60,933 nt of DNA, taken from NCBI RefSeq assembly GCF_052119585.1, contig NZ_JBGQOJ010000021.1, positions 1 to 60,933 of the forward strand, read 5' to 3'. The translations under genes and the position numbers were made by a program. The notes under the pieces were generated by a model. That model ran no database searches and was not told where the DNA came from. It saw nothing but the letters and a program-made list of their open reading frames with translations. This document shows, in pieces, positions 16,835 through 25,677 of this stretch. How positions within the stretch are numbered: the first letter of the stretch is position 1; every line of letters begins with the position of its first letter. This stretch comes from JBGQOJ01 sp052119585. Lineage in GTDB: Bacteria; Pseudomonadota; Alphaproteobacteria; Rhodobacterales; Rhodobacteraceae.

Positions 16835-18034
16835 TCAGGCCTCTGACACGACCCTTGCGGCGGCGTTCAGGCCGCCCTTTGCATGGGGGATATCCAGCGC
16901 GGTCATGCCTGCCTCTATCGCGCCAAGGGTGCCAAGCACCATATGCGCGTTGACATGGCCCATATGCCCGATGCGGAAGAACCCGTCGGCCATGGGATCG
17001 GTCGGCGTTCCCATGCCAAGGCCGATGCCCAGCGTGACGCCTGCCTTTTCGGTCAGCCAGGTGCGCAGCATTGTGCCCTGTGGCGCGCCGATGCGCACAG
17101 AGGTGACCGCATGGCTGCGCTTTTCGGGATCGGTGATGTTCAGGGACATCGGGCCGTCCTGCGCCCAGGTTTCCAATGCGGCGTGGACCGCGCGGGCGAG
17201 TTTGGCGTGGCGGGCCCAGACGGCCTCGATGCCCTCCTCGTGGACGATCATGTCCAAAGCGACGCGCAGCCCGTAAAGATGGTGCGTCGGCGCGGTCCCG
17301 CAGAAGTAATTGGAGAAGGCTTTCGGGTCCATCCGGGGCCGCCAATCCCAATAGCCACTGATACAATTTGCGGTGTCGCGGGCGCGGTCCGCCTTGTCAT
17401 TGAAAAAGACAAAGCCCATGCCGGGAGGTGTCATCAACCCCTTCTGGCTGCATGCGACCATAAGATCGACGCCCCAGTCGTCCATCTCGAAGCGGTCACA
17501 TCCAAGGCAGGCGATGCAGTCAACCATCAAAAGCGCCGGGTGGCCCGCCGCATCCATCGTCGCGCGCAGCGCCGGGATATCGTTGCGCACCGAGGTTGCG
17601 GTATCGACCTGCACACACAGGACCGCCTTGATCCTGTGGTCTGTGTCGGCGGCCAGCGCCTGCGTCACCTGATCCATGTCGATATCGCTGCGGTTGCCAT
17701 AGTCGACCAGTTGAACGTCGATGCCCATCATGGTGGCCATCTCGGCCCACCCCAGCGCGAACCGGCCCGTGGACAACACCAATATGCGATCCCCGCGCGA
17801 ACAGGTGTTGGACAGCGCCGCCTCCCATGCGCCGTGGCCGTTCGCGATATAGACCGCAACGTGGTGACGGGTGCGCGCCACCGCCTTCAGGTCGGGGATC
17901 AGGCTTGCGGTCATGTCGACCAACTGGCCGGTATAGATGTTGGGCGCGGCACGGTGCATCGCCTGCAAAACGCGGTCGGGCATGACCGATGGGCCCGGAA
18001 TGGCAAGATACTGGCGACCGTTTGCAAGCGACAT
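16835..18034 (-). CDS. Class V aminotransferase (serine/alanine-glyoxylate type)
   Basis: 399 aa. It starts with the typical YLAIPGPSVMPDRVL segment; the PLP lysine is in ACSQKGLMTPPGM near residue 200, and HHLYGLRVAL follows. The family transfers amino groups from serine, alanine or related donors to glyoxylate (serine cycle, photorespiration) or acts in purine and phosphonate catabolism. Without pathway neighbours the donor cannot be named. Confidence 0.85.
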   Translation of the reverse strand: MSLANGRQYLAIPGPSVMPDRVLQAMHRAAPNIYTGQLVDMTASLIPDLKAVARTRHHVAVYIANGHGAWEAALSNTCSRGDRILVLSTGRFALGWAEMATMMGIDVQLVDYGNRSDIDMDQVTQALAADTDHRIKAVLCVQVDTATSVRNDIPALRATMDAAGHPALLMVDCIACLGCDRFEMDDWGVDLMVACSQKGLMTPPGMGFVFFNDKADRARDTANCISGYWDWRPRMDPKAFSNYFCGTAPTHHLYGLRVALDMIVHEEGIEAVWARHAKLARAVHAALETWAQDGPMSLNITDPEKRSHAVTSVRIGAPQGTMLRTWLTEKAGVTLGIGLGMGTPTDPMADGFFRIGHMGHVNAHMVLGTLGAIEAGMTALDIPHAKGGLNAAARVVSEA

Positions 18035-18164
18035 AATGGTGTTCCTTGGATGACACTGTTCATGACCTATTCCGCCCCCTGACCAACGTCAATTCCCTGC
18101 GCGCAACCTTGCCACAGGGCCGCTTTGCCCTTAGATGCCATGGCTGACGAAAAGGAATAGATCT

Positions 18165-18860
18165 GTGAGTTTGTTCAAGACCCTCGACCGGAAACACAAA
18201 GCCTGGGAACATTCGCTGAAGGAGGCGACAGGCACCGATCTGTCCGATCCAGCCCGCAGACGGGCGGCTTGGCGGCATTTCAATCTGGTCGATCACGCCT
18301 TTCTGAGAGCGCTGTGGAGCAACCTCGACCAGATTGCGCCGGGGGTGTACCGATCAAACCATCCCTCTCCGAAACGGGTTGCGCAGTATAAGGCGATGGG
18401 GATCAAGGCGATCCTCAGCCTGCGCGGCAAAGTGATCGCCAGCCCCTATCTGCTGGAAACCGAGGCCTGCGCCGAGCATGGCATCAGCATGATACATTGC
18501 AGCCTGAGCGCCCGTCATGCGGCGCCGCGCCAGAACATGCTGGACGTCATCGACGCCTTTCGCACCATCGAGAAGCCGTTTCTGATGCATTGCAAATCAG
18601 GCGCCGACCGCGCCGGTCTGGCAGCGGTGATGTATCTGAACATCATCGAAGGTGTCCCGATGAGAGAGGCGCGCAAGCAATTGCACTGGCGCTATCTGCA
18701 TCTGAAGTTCACCAAGACCGGCATTCTGGATCATATTCTGGATATGTACGAGGCCCGCAACGCCCAAGGCCCGATCAGTCTGGAAGAGTGGATCGGCACC
18801 GAATACGATCCGGCCCTTGTGCGGGCCAGCTATGAAGCCAAAGGAGCGTCAGCGCCGTGA
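18165..18860 (+). CDS. Tyrosine/dual-specificity phosphatase-like protein
   Basis: 231 aa from GTG 18165, chosen because AAAGGA sits 8 bases upstream; an ATG at 18135 lacks this. The motif HCKSGADRAG near residue 143 is the Cys-x5-Arg active site of PTP/DSP phosphatases; upstream GVYRSNHPSP and AILSLRG match bacterial DSP-type proteins. The stop codon shares four bases (GTGA) with the next gene, an MsbA-like exporter, so the two are translationally coupled. A role in dephosphorylating a lipid or protein linked to envelope export is inference. Confidence 0.83.
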   Translation: MSLFKTLDRKHKAWEHSLKEATGTDLSDPARRRAAWRHFNLVDHAFLRALWSNLDQIAPGVYRSNHPSPKRVAQYKAMGIKAILSLRGKVIASPYLLETEACAEHGISMIHCSLSARHAAPRQNMLDVIDAFRTIEKPFLMHCKSGADRAGLAAVMYLNIIEGVPMREARKQLHWRYLHLKFTKTGILDHILDMYEARNAQGPISLEEWIGTEYDPALVRASYEAKGASAP

Positions 18861-20626
18861 GCACCAACCTTCCAGAGGACGCGGCGCAGAATTCCCGTGG
18901 GTTGTTCATGTGGCTGTGGCGCGGCTATCTGGTCAAGCACCGGCTGTGGTTGATTGTGGCCATTATCCTGATGTCGATGGAAGGCTCGATGATGGGGGTT
19001 CTCAGCTATGTGCTGAAACCCATGTTCGACGAGGTCTTCGTGGGCGGCAACGCCGATGCGATCTGGTGGGTGGGTCTGTCGATCCTTGCGATCTTTTTCA
19101 TCCGCGCGTTCAGCAGCGTCGGGCAGAAGGTGGTTCTGACGGTCATCTCGCAAAAGACCGCCGCAGATGTGCAGAACGCCCTTTTAGGGCATCTGATGAC
19201 GCTGGACATGCAGTTTCATCAGACCAACCCGCCCGGCTATCTGATAGAGCGGGTGCAGGGCGATGTGCAGGGCGTCAACAGCGTCTGGTCGGCGATCATC
19301 ACCGGCGCGGGGCGCGATATCGTCGCGCTGATTTCCCTGTTCGGTGTGGCGCTTTGGATCGACTGGCAGTGGACGGTGATCGCGCTGGTCGGAATTCCGG
19401 TTTTGATCCTGCCCAGCGTTCTGGTGCAGAAGTTCGTGCGCGAACGGGCGCGGGACGCACGGGAAATCGCGGGCCAGATGTCGACGCGTCTGGATGAGGT
19501 GTTTCACGGCATCGGCCCGATCAAGCTGAACGCGCAAGAGGACTATCAGGCGGGCCGCTATGGCGCGCTGATGTCACAGCGTGTCTCGGCAGAGGTGAAA
19601 TCCTCGTTGGGGCGGGCGCTGATTCCCGGCCTGATCGACCTGATGACCGGCATCGGCTTTCTGGGGGTGCTGATCTATGGCGGGCAGGAAATCATCGCCG
19701 GGGAAAAGACCGTGGGCGAATTCATGTCGTTCTTTACCGCGATGGCGCTTGCCTTTGAACCCTTGCGCCGCCTTGGCGGGATCAGCGGGTTGTGGCAATC
19801 GGCGGCGGCCGGTCTGGAGCGTCTGCGCGCCCTGTTCGACATGAGCCCGACCATTGTCGCCCCGCTGGACCCGCAAAAGGCAGGTGTGCATGCGCCCGCG
19901 ATTATGTTGAGCGATGTGTCGGTGACCTATGGCGACATGCCGGTGCTGAACGGTGCCAGCTTTGTCGCCGAGGCCGGCAAAACGACAGCACTTGTCGGCG
20001 CGTCCGGGGCAGGCAAAAGCACCGTGTTCAACGTGCTGACCCGTCTGGTCGAACCCATGGGCGGCATGATCGCGATCGACGATGTGCCGATCGACGCCTT
20101 CAACCTTGGCGACCTGCGCGGCATGTTTTCGGTCGTGACACAGGACGCGTTGTTGTTCGACGAAACCATCCGCGAGAATATTCTGCTGGGCCGCACCGAT
20201 ATTTCCGAAGAGGCGTTGCAGGCCGCGATCAGGGATGCCCATGTGACCGACTTTCTGCCCAAGCTGTCCACCGGTCTGGACACACCCGTCGGCCCGCGCG
20301 GCTCTGCCTTGTCGGGCGGTCAACGGCAGCGCGTGGCGATTGCCCGCGCCTTGTTGCGCAATACCCCGATCCTGTTGCTGGACGAGGCGACATCGGCACT
20401 GGACGCCGCATCAGAGGCCGTGGTGCAAGGGGCGCTGGAACGGCTCAGCGTCGGCCGCACGACGCTGGTCATCGCGCACCGCCTGTCAACGATCCAGAAT
20501 GCCGACAAGATCGTCGTGATGGACAAGGGCCGCGTGATCGAGCAAGGCACCCATGATGCGCTGATCGCCAGAGGCGGTGCCTATAGCGACCTGTACAACC
20601 TGCAATTCCGGTCGCTGGAAGAGTAA
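18857..20626 (+). CDS. MsbA-like ABC exporter (fused membrane/ATPase)
   Basis: 589 aa, GTG start inside the stop of the preceding gene. Six hydrophobic helices (residues about 20-310) form a type IV exporter membrane domain; the C-terminal ATPase has Walker A GASGAGKST near residue 388, signature LSGGQRQRVAIARAL and Walker B ILLLDEATSALD. Length and architecture match half-transporters of the MsbA type that flip lipid A precursors or lipid-linked glycans. It works as a homodimer in the inner membrane. Substrate is not determinable; a peptide or drug exporter is possible. Confidence 0.88.
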   Translation: MSTNLPEDAAQNSRGLFMWLWRGYLVKHRLWLIVAIILMSMEGSMMGVLSYVLKPMFDEVFVGGNADAIWWVGLSILAIFFIRAFSSVGQKVVLTVISQKTAADVQNALLGHLMTLDMQFHQTNPPGYLIERVQGDVQGVNSVWSAIITGAGRDIVALISLFGVALWIDWQWTVIALVGIPVLILPSVLVQKFVRERARDAREIAGQMSTRLDEVFHGIGPIKLNAQEDYQAGRYGALMSQRVSAEVKSSLGRALIPGLIDLMTGIGFLGVLIYGGQEIIAGEKTVGEFMSFFTAMALAFEPLRRLGGISGLWQSAAAGLERLRALFDMSPTIVAPLDPQKAGVHAPAIMLSDVSVTYGDMPVLNGASFVAEAGKTTALVGASGAGKSTVFNVLTRLVEPMGGMIAIDDVPIDAFNLGDLRGMFSVVTQDALLFDETIRENILLGRTDISEEALQAAIRDAHVTDFLPKLSTGLDTPVGPRGSALSGGQRQRVAIARALLRNTPILLLDEATSALDAASEAVVQGALERLSVGRTTLVIAHRLSTIQNADKIVVMDKGRVIEQGTHDALIARGGAYSDLYNLQFRSLEE

Positions 20627-21139
20627 TCAGCGCCGCACCGCGTCGGCCACCGCGTCAAGCGGCTGCAACCGGCCACGCAGCGCATGGCACAGCGCCGTGC
20701 CGTGCAGTTCGGCCCCGCCCGAACGCGCCATGGCCGATGGCACCAGAAGCGCGGTATGGGGCGGCACCGCGCGAAACAGCCCCGCAAGCCAACGGACCGG
20801 ACCGCGCCGGGCTGTCGTCCCGAAATATGCGGCGGTTCCCTTATGAGTGATATGGTCCAGAACCACCTGCGCCCATCCCTGCCGCAACTGCACCCCCGGC
20901 TGCAAAAACAACAGCCAATCCCCTTTGGCGGCCTCTGTCGCGCCCGCATAGCCCGTGGTCACAACCTCTGCCCCGGCGGCGGTTGCCATCTCGACCGTTC
21001 CATCCGTCGATCCGCCATCCACGACGATCAGTTCGCGGATCAGGCCCGCATCCAGCCCCTCGATCATCGAGGCCAATGATGCCGGCAGCCAACCGCAGGC
21101 ATTGAGGGTCGGAACGATGACACTGATCGGTGCGCGCAT
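20627..21139 (-). CDS. Short family 2 glycosyltransferase
   Basis: 170 aa from ATG 21139. ISVIVPTLNACGWLP and ELIVVDGGSTDGT are the N-terminal GT-A nucleotide-binding signatures; GDWLLFLQPG replaces the usual LFLDAD with a missing DXD motif. Length is well below typical GT2 enzymes (about 220-300 aa). The missing DXD and short C-terminus leave activity doubtful. It is convergent with the MsbA-like gene and divergent from the YgfZ-type gene. Confidence 0.72.
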   Translation of the reverse strand: MRAPISVIVPTLNACGWLPASLASMIEGLDAGLIRELIVVDGGSTDGTVEMATAAGAEVVTTGYAGATEAAKGDWLLFLQPGVQLRQGWAQVVLDHITHKGTAAYFGTTARRGPVRWLAGLFRAVPPHTALLVPSAMARSGGAELHGTALCHALRGRLQPLDAVADAVRR

Positions 21140-21218
21140 GTGGATTTCCCCGAAGCCGGCCCTGTTGCCGCTGTCCCGATGTCCTATATTACAAGGACAT
21201 CCAGAGAGGGACCATGAA

Positions 21219-21980
21219 ATGACCGCTGAACGCACAACCGACCGGCGCCTGTTCGAAATCACAGGCAAGGACGCCGAAGAGTTCTTGCAGGGCCTTGTCA
21301 CCAATGACGTCAAGGGCATGGATAGCGGGTTGGTCTATGCTGCGGTCCTGACGCCGCAGGGCAAATACCTTGCCGATTTCTTTCTTGTCAGGCTCGGCGA
21401 TGCGATCCTGCTGGATGTGAAGGACCTATTGGCCGACGGGCTGATCCGCAGGCTGTCTATGTACAAGTTGCGGGCGGATGTGGTGATTGCGCCCTCTGAC
21501 CTGCAGGTTTGTCGCGGGATCGGGGATCGCCCCGAAGGCGCCTTTGCCGATCCGCGTGCGGCGGCCCTTGGCTGGCGGATGTATGGCACGCAGGTTGGCG
21601 AAGAGCCTGTGACCGACTGGGATGCGCTGCGCGTGGCGCATGGCATTCCCGAAACCGGAATCGAGCTGATCCCCGACGAGACCTATATTCTGGAGGCGGG
21701 GTTCGAACGTCTGCACGGCGTCGATTTCCGCAAGGGCTGTTACGTCGGGCAAGAAGTGACCGCGCGGATGAAGCACAAGACAGAGCTGCGCAAGGGCTTT
21801 GCCACTGTCGCGATCAGCGCCCCAGTCCCCGACGGAACGGGGATTTTGCGCGAGGGCAAGGCGGTCGGCCAGATCTTTACCCAATCGGGGGGGAAGGCCA
21901 TCGCCTATCTGCGGTTCGACCGTGCAGGCGACGGGATGGTTGCGGGCGATGCTCAGGTCAGCCTGCTGACACAGCCCTGA
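21219..21980 (+). CDS. ygfZ: Folate-binding YgfZ/IBA57-type Fe-S assembly factor
   Basis: 253 aa from ATG 21219. The KGCYVGQEVTARM signature near residue 175 is diagnostic of the YgfZ/IBA57 group, which is related to aminomethyltransferase GcvT and supports assembly of 4Fe-4S clusters with folate. The N-terminal FLQGLVTNDV segment is also typical. Followed directly by a strong terminator, so it is likely monocistronic. Confidence 0.9.
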   Translation: MTAERTTDRRLFEITGKDAEEFLQGLVTNDVKGMDSGLVYAAVLTPQGKYLADFFLVRLGDAILLDVKDLLADGLIRRLSMYKLRADVVIAPSDLQVCRGIGDRPEGAFADPRAAALGWRMYGTQVGEEPVTDWDALRVAHGIPETGIELIPDETYILEAGFERLHGVDFRKGCYVGQEVTARMKHKTELRKGFATVAISAPVPDGTGILREGKAVGQIFTQSGGKAIAYLRFDRAGDGMVAGDAQVSLLTQP

Positions 21981-21987
21981 CTGAAAC

Positions 21988-22015
21988 AGGCCGCCCCTGA
22001 GGGCGGCCTGATTTT
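21988..22015 (+). terminator. Rho-independent terminator
   Basis: AGGCCGCCC (21988-21996), loop CTGA, GGGCGGCCT (22001-22009), then GATTTTGG. A perfect 9-bp GC stem between convergent ygfZ-type and efp genes. Confidence 0.8.
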
Positions 22016-22034
22016 GGGTGATGTTGGTCGCGCC

Positions 22035-22598
22035 TCAGGCGCGCTCGGCGTATTCCATCGTTTCGGTGTTCACGATGATGTCCTCGTCCTGACCGACGAA
22101 GGGCGGCACCAGAATGCGCACACCGTTGTCAAGGATCGCGGGCTTAAAGCTGTTTGCGGCGGTCTGGCCTTTGACCACCGGTTCTGTCTCGGCGATGCGG
22201 CAGGTCACTTTCTGCGGCAGGGTCGCGCTTAGCGCTTCGTCCTCGTGGTATTCGATGACGGCGATCATCCCGTCCTGAAGGAACGGGCGCCGTTCGCCAA
22301 GAATATCGGCGGGGATTTCGAACTGCTCGTATGTCTCTGAATCCATGAACACCAGCATTCCGTCGTTTTCATACAGGAAGGTCTGGTCTTTTTGCTCCAG
22401 CCGAACACGCTCTACCTTGTCGGCAGAACGGAAGCGTTCGTTCAGTTTTGTCCCGTTGCGCAGGTTCTTCATCTCGACCTGTGCAAAGGCCCCGCCCTTG
22501 CCGGGTTTTACGTGGTCACACTTGACCGCGATCCACAGACCGCCGTTGTGTTCCAGGATATTTCCGGGGCGGATTTCGTTTCCGTTGATTTTAGGCAT
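22035..22598 (-). CDS. efp: Elongation factor P
   Basis: 187 aa, the standard length. EF-P binds between the ribosomal P and E sites and relieves stalling at polyproline. The domain I loop HVKPGKGGAF carries the conserved Lys that is modified in many bacteria. No epmA or epmB is in the window. KOW-like domain I, OB domain II and C-terminal OB domain III are all intact. Confidence 0.96.
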   Translation of the reverse strand: MPKINGNEIRPGNILEHNGGLWIAVKCDHVKPGKGGAFAQVEMKNLRNGTKLNERFRSADKVERVRLEQKDQTFLYENDGMLVFMDSETYEQFEIPADILGERRPFLQDGMIAVIEYHEDEALSATLPQKVTCRIAETEPVVKGQTAANSFKPAILDNGVRILVPPFVGQDEDIIVNTETMEYAERA

Positions 22599-22620
22599 GT
22601 GTCAAAACCATGTCAGAAGG

Positions 22621-22650
22621 TTGATCGGTAATTGTCAGCACCTATATATT
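22621..22650 (+). promoter_or_regulatory. Candidate promoter upstream of the 104-aa gene
   Basis: TTGATC (22621-22626), 18-bp spacer and TATATT (22645-22650) read as a sigma-70-type promoter on the plus strand. It sits just after the divergent efp start and before two possible coding starts (22704 and 22814). Confidence 0.4.
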
Positions 22651-22703
22651 GAGGACAATACAGGAGCAAGCAGACTAGATCGGGTGCAAACAGGAGACAA
22701 GCT

Positions 22704-22760
22704 ATGCGCTGGACGCATAGGAGGCATTCCAAAATCAGTCACCCGAATCGTTTCAAATAA
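22704..22760 (+). CDS. Possible 18-aa basic leader peptide
   Basis: An ATG at 22704 is preceded by AGGAG with a 7-nt gap and opens an 18-codon frame, very rich in Arg, His and Lys (MRWTHRRHSKISHPNRFK). The following gene starts 53 bp downstream. A good ribosome site in a leader hints at a leader peptide or an unannotated microprotein. It is too short to separate from chance by sequence alone. Confidence 0.3.
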   Translation: MRWTHRRHSKISHPNRFK

Positions 22761-22813
22761 GCCATACAAGGCTCCACACCGCAAATGCAAGAGCAAGAAT
22801 AAAAGGACGCGAG

Positions 22814-23128
22814 ATGAGAGATTTCGTCGACGGAACAGCATTCAACCACGAGCAGGGCCAGCGCGCTAAAAAACTGTTCGCTGCCGTGGTCTTGGCAGCA
22901 CTTGATGATGCGATTGCTGATGACAAGAAATACGGCAATGGCCCGGAACAGATCGCACGTTGGGCCCGCTCGCGCGATGGCCGCGAGGTTCTGTCCTGCG
23001 CAGGGATCGACCCGAACGAGCGCGTGGTCACCGGACTAATGGATTTTGTAAGCAAGGGCATCCGCACCTCTGTCGCGCTGTCGCGCGAGGAAAGCGAACG
23101 CCGCAGCCAGCAGGCTGAAGCCGCTTAA
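22814..23128 (+). CDS. Conserved small protein, DUF6280-like
   Basis: 104 aa, function unknown. The sequence is hydrophilic and helical, with an N-terminal RDFVDGTAFN, a central KKYGNGPEQIARWARS and an acidic C-terminus. I associate it with a family (DUF6280) found in Rhodobacteraceae, from memory and without a search. An AAAAGGACG ribosome site precedes the ATG. It sits between efp and cobQ, with a hairpin after its stop. No membrane segment, no signal peptide. Confidence 0.75.
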   Translation: MRDFVDGTAFNHEQGQRAKKLFAAVVLAALDDAIADDKKYGNGPEQIARWARSRDGREVLSCAGIDPNERVVTGLMDFVSKGIRTSVALSREESERRSQQAEAA

Positions 23129-23151
23129 ACAATCGACTGATGATGAAGACT

Positions 23152-23182
23152 TGCGCGTCTCCTTGGGGGGCGCGCTTTTTCT
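23152..23182 (+). terminator. Terminator after the 104-aa gene
   Basis: GCGCG..CC pairs with GG..CGCGC across TTGG with minor mismatches, followed directly by TTTTTCTTT. The T-run supports intrinsic termination. Confidence 0.6.
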
Positions 23183-23296
23183 TTGGGCGCTGCGCTGACC
23201 GATCAGGCCAAAGGCAGCGCGTTCCGCGCCACGCCGATCTCTCGCGTCCTGTCGGACACTCGGGTTTTGCGCTTCGCGCGAGGATATTTAAGCCAA

Positions 23297-23324
23297 AAAG
23301 AAGCCTGTATAAAGAAGCCTGTAT
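23297..23324 (+). repeat. 14-bp perfect tandem duplication
   Basis: AAAGAAGCCTGTAT occurs twice back to back (23297-23310, 23311-23324) in the leader ahead of cobQ. It overlaps the end of the GGATATTT-type intergenic motif. Likely a small slippage duplication. Confidence 0.85.
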
Positions 23325-23390
23325 CATGTCAGGGCTTTTCGATCCCTGCCCGCCCCTGCATAACAGGCGGACATGCGGGGGTGGGCGGCG

Positions 23391-24866
23391 ATGACAAAAG
23401 CAATCATGATTCAGGGCGCGGGTTCCAACGTCGGAAAGTCGATGATCGTGGCCGGCCTGGCGCGCGCGTTCCTGCGCCGCGGGTTGCGCGTGATGCCCTT
23501 CAAGCCGCAGAACATGTCGAACAATGCAGCCGTAACGCTGGATGGCGGCGAAATCGGCCGCGCACAGGCGTTGCAGGCGCTGGCGGCGGGTGTGGCGCCG
23601 CTGACCGATATGAATCCTGTGCTGCTGAAGCCTGAAAGCGAGGTCGGCGCGCAGGTGATCGTGCAGGGCAAACGGATCGCCACGGTCAAGGCCCGTGACT
23701 ATGCCGCGTTGAAGCCCTCGTTGATGGCGCCTGTCCTGGAAAGCTTTCACCGCTTGGCCGCAACGTGTGATCTGGTGATTATTGAGGGCGCCGGAAGCCC
23801 CGCCGAGATCAACCTGCGCGACGGCGATATTGCCAATATGGGCTTTGCCGAGGCGGCGGGCGTTCCGGTGGTTCTGGTCGGTGACATTGATCGCGGCGGT
23901 GTGATCGCGCAGATCGTTGGAACACAGGCGGTTTTACCAGCGGAGGACGAAGCGCGGATCAAGGCCTTTGTGGTCAACAAGTTTCGCGGCGATCCATCCC
24001 TGTTCGACGCGGGACTGGCTGAGATCGCGACGCGCACCGGCTGGAGCTCGTTGGGGGTTGTGCCGTGGTTCGCCGATGCCTGGCGCCTGCCCGCAGAGGA
24101 TGTGATGGATATTGCCGGCACCAAAGGCGGCGCGCTTAAGATTGCGGTGCCCAGACTGAACCGCATTGCGAATTTCGACGACCTGGACCCTTTGTCGTCC
24201 GAACCCGGCGTGACGGTCGAGATTGTCGAGGCGGGGCGCCCCCTGCCCGGCGATGCGGCGCTGGTTCTGATCCCCGGAACCAAGTCAACCATCGCGGATT
24301 TGCAGTTTTTCCGCGCGCAGGGCTGGGACATCGACCTGAAGGCGCATGTGCGGCGCGGCGGTCATGTTCTGGGAATTTGCGGCGGCTATCAGATGCTGGG
24401 CACGGCGATCATCGACGAGGACGGGATCGAAGGACAGGCGGGACGGCACGAAGGGCTGGGCCTGCTGGATGTCGTGACCGAGATGAAGCCGGAGAAGCGG
24501 TTGGCACTGACCAAGGCGCTATACCTGCCGACCGGTGATGCGGTGCAGGGGTACGAGATCCACATCGGGCAGACCGATGGCCCCGACCGCGCGCGGGCCT
24601 GGTTGCAGGTCGAGGGGCGATCCGAAGGGGCCGCATCCGCCGACGGGTTGGTCAGGGGCTGCTATCTGCACGGGTTGTTCACGTCCGACGCGTTCCGCGC
24701 CGCCTATCTGGCGGAACTGGGAGGCGAAAGCAGCGGGTTGACCTATGCGGCGGATGTCGAGGCGGTTCTGGACGCGTTGGCCACACATCTGGAAACACAT
24801 ATGGATCTGGATGCGCTATACGCCCTTGCGGGCGACGTCGCGCCCGCGGCTATTCGAAGTCTTTGA
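23391..24866 (+). CDS. cobQ: Cobyric acid synthase
   Basis: 491 aa from ATG 23391. It amidates adenosylcobyrinic acid a,c-diamide at positions b, d, e and g using glutamine and ATP. The N-terminal dethiobiotin-synthase-like ATPase has GAGSNVGKSMIVAGLARAF; the C-terminal class I glutamine amidotransferase has GICGGYQMLG with the nucleophile Cys and CYLHGLFTSD with the catalytic His. No other cob genes are adjacent, so the pathway is dispersed. I looked for a cobalamin riboswitch in the leader and did not see one. Its 3' end overlaps the convergent next gene by 17 bp. Confidence 0.93.
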   Translation: MTKAIMIQGAGSNVGKSMIVAGLARAFLRRGLRVMPFKPQNMSNNAAVTLDGGEIGRAQALQALAAGVAPLTDMNPVLLKPESEVGAQVIVQGKRIATVKARDYAALKPSLMAPVLESFHRLAATCDLVIIEGAGSPAEINLRDGDIANMGFAEAAGVPVVLVGDIDRGGVIAQIVGTQAVLPAEDEARIKAFVVNKFRGDPSLFDAGLAEIATRTGWSSLGVVPWFADAWRLPAEDVMDIAGTKGGALKIAVPRLNRIANFDDLDPLSSEPGVTVEIVEAGRPLPGDAALVLIPGTKSTIADLQFFRAQGWDIDLKAHVRRGGHVLGICGGYQMLGTAIIDEDGIEGQAGRHEGLGLLDVVTEMKPEKRLALTKALYLPTGDAVQGYEIHIGQTDGPDRARAWLQVEGRSEGAASADGLVRGCYLHGLFTSDAFRAAYLAELGGESSGLTYAADVEAVLDALATHLETHMDLDALYALAGDVAPAAIRSL

Positions 24867-25605
24867 CGGCCAGCGCCCGCTGGATTTCGCGGCGCACCAG
24901 CTTGCGGACGTTGCGGGTGATCCGCTCTCCCAAGGCGCCCTGAAGTTCCTGACGCACGATTTCCGACACCAGATCACGCAGCATATCCTCGTCCAGCACG
25001 GCGTCTTCGGGGCCAAGACCAAGGCCGCCAATGGCCACATCGTCTTCGTCTGCGGCGATGTCGTCAAAGTCGGCGGTCGCCTCGACCTCTTTGAAGTCTT
25101 GCTCGGCCATGATCGAGGGCTCTTCGTCGGGGTGATCTGCGTCTTCCCAATCGTGGTAAATCGAGGTTGGCTCTTCGTCGCCGTTCGGCTCCCAGTCGCC
25201 GCTGGTTTCACTGATCGCGGCCTCAAGCTCTGCGATCTTTGCCTCTAGCGTGACCATGGGTTCGGGCGTCTGCTGTGGCTCAGGGGTTTCGGCGGCAGTG
25301 ACCTCGTCCTGCCCGGCCTCGTCCTGCTTTGCATCGGCCCAGGCGCCATCGGCCCAAGCGCGGCGTTCCAGATCCTTCAACAGAAGATCATCTTCGATGA
25401 CAAGACCCGCCTCGTCCGCAACGGGCGGTTCGGGTTCCTGCGACTGCGGTTTGGCGATTCGCAGGGCCGGGGTCAGAACCAGCTTGTCCATTCCGAGCGA
25501 CTCATTGTGCGGGGGAACCCGGAATTTCTTGTCCTCTTCAGAGACAAGACGACGGATCGAGGACAGGACATCCTCTATCTCTGCATTGCTGACTGGCTCG
25601 GACAT
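24850..25605 (-). CDS. PopZ-like acidic scaffold protein (candidate)
   Basis: 251 aa from ATG 25605. Three parts are visible. A short N-terminal helix (SNAEIEDVLSSIRRLVSEED) resembles the EDVLxSIRRxI element of PopZ/DUF2497 proteins. A long low-complexity acidic and Pro/Glu-rich middle (about residues 55-195) follows. The C-terminus is a predicted amphipathic helical region rich in Arg and Leu (LRDLVSEIVRQELQ and IQRALA). PopZ organises chromosome poles and recruits partners in alphaproteobacteria. The match is architectural and not proven; roseobacters often lack a recognised PopZ. A GGGAAG ribosome site precedes this start. Confidence 0.5.
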   Translation of the reverse strand: MSEPVSNAEIEDVLSSIRRLVSEEDKKFRVPPHNESLGMDKLVLTPALRIAKPQSQEPEPPVADEAGLVIEDDLLLKDLERRAWADGAWADAKQDEAGQDEVTAAETPEPQQTPEPMVTLEAKIAELEAAISETSGDWEPNGDEEPTSIYHDWEDADHPDEEPSIMAEQDFKEVEATADFDDIAADEDDVAIGGLGLGPEDAVLDEDMLRDLVSEIVRQELQGALGERITRNVRKLVRREIQRALAVKDFE

Positions 25606-25677
25606 TTGTGCTTCCCGCTCGTTCCTCAAACGCAGTTTAACCGCGCTTGAGGATTCTAACAACCGATTGCGGGAAAT

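Noticed and set aside
23183..23390. Cobalamin riboswitch before cobQ
   Set aside because: No B12-box-like sequence or long paired core seen; the leader holds a hairpin, the GGATATTT motif and a 14-bp duplication.
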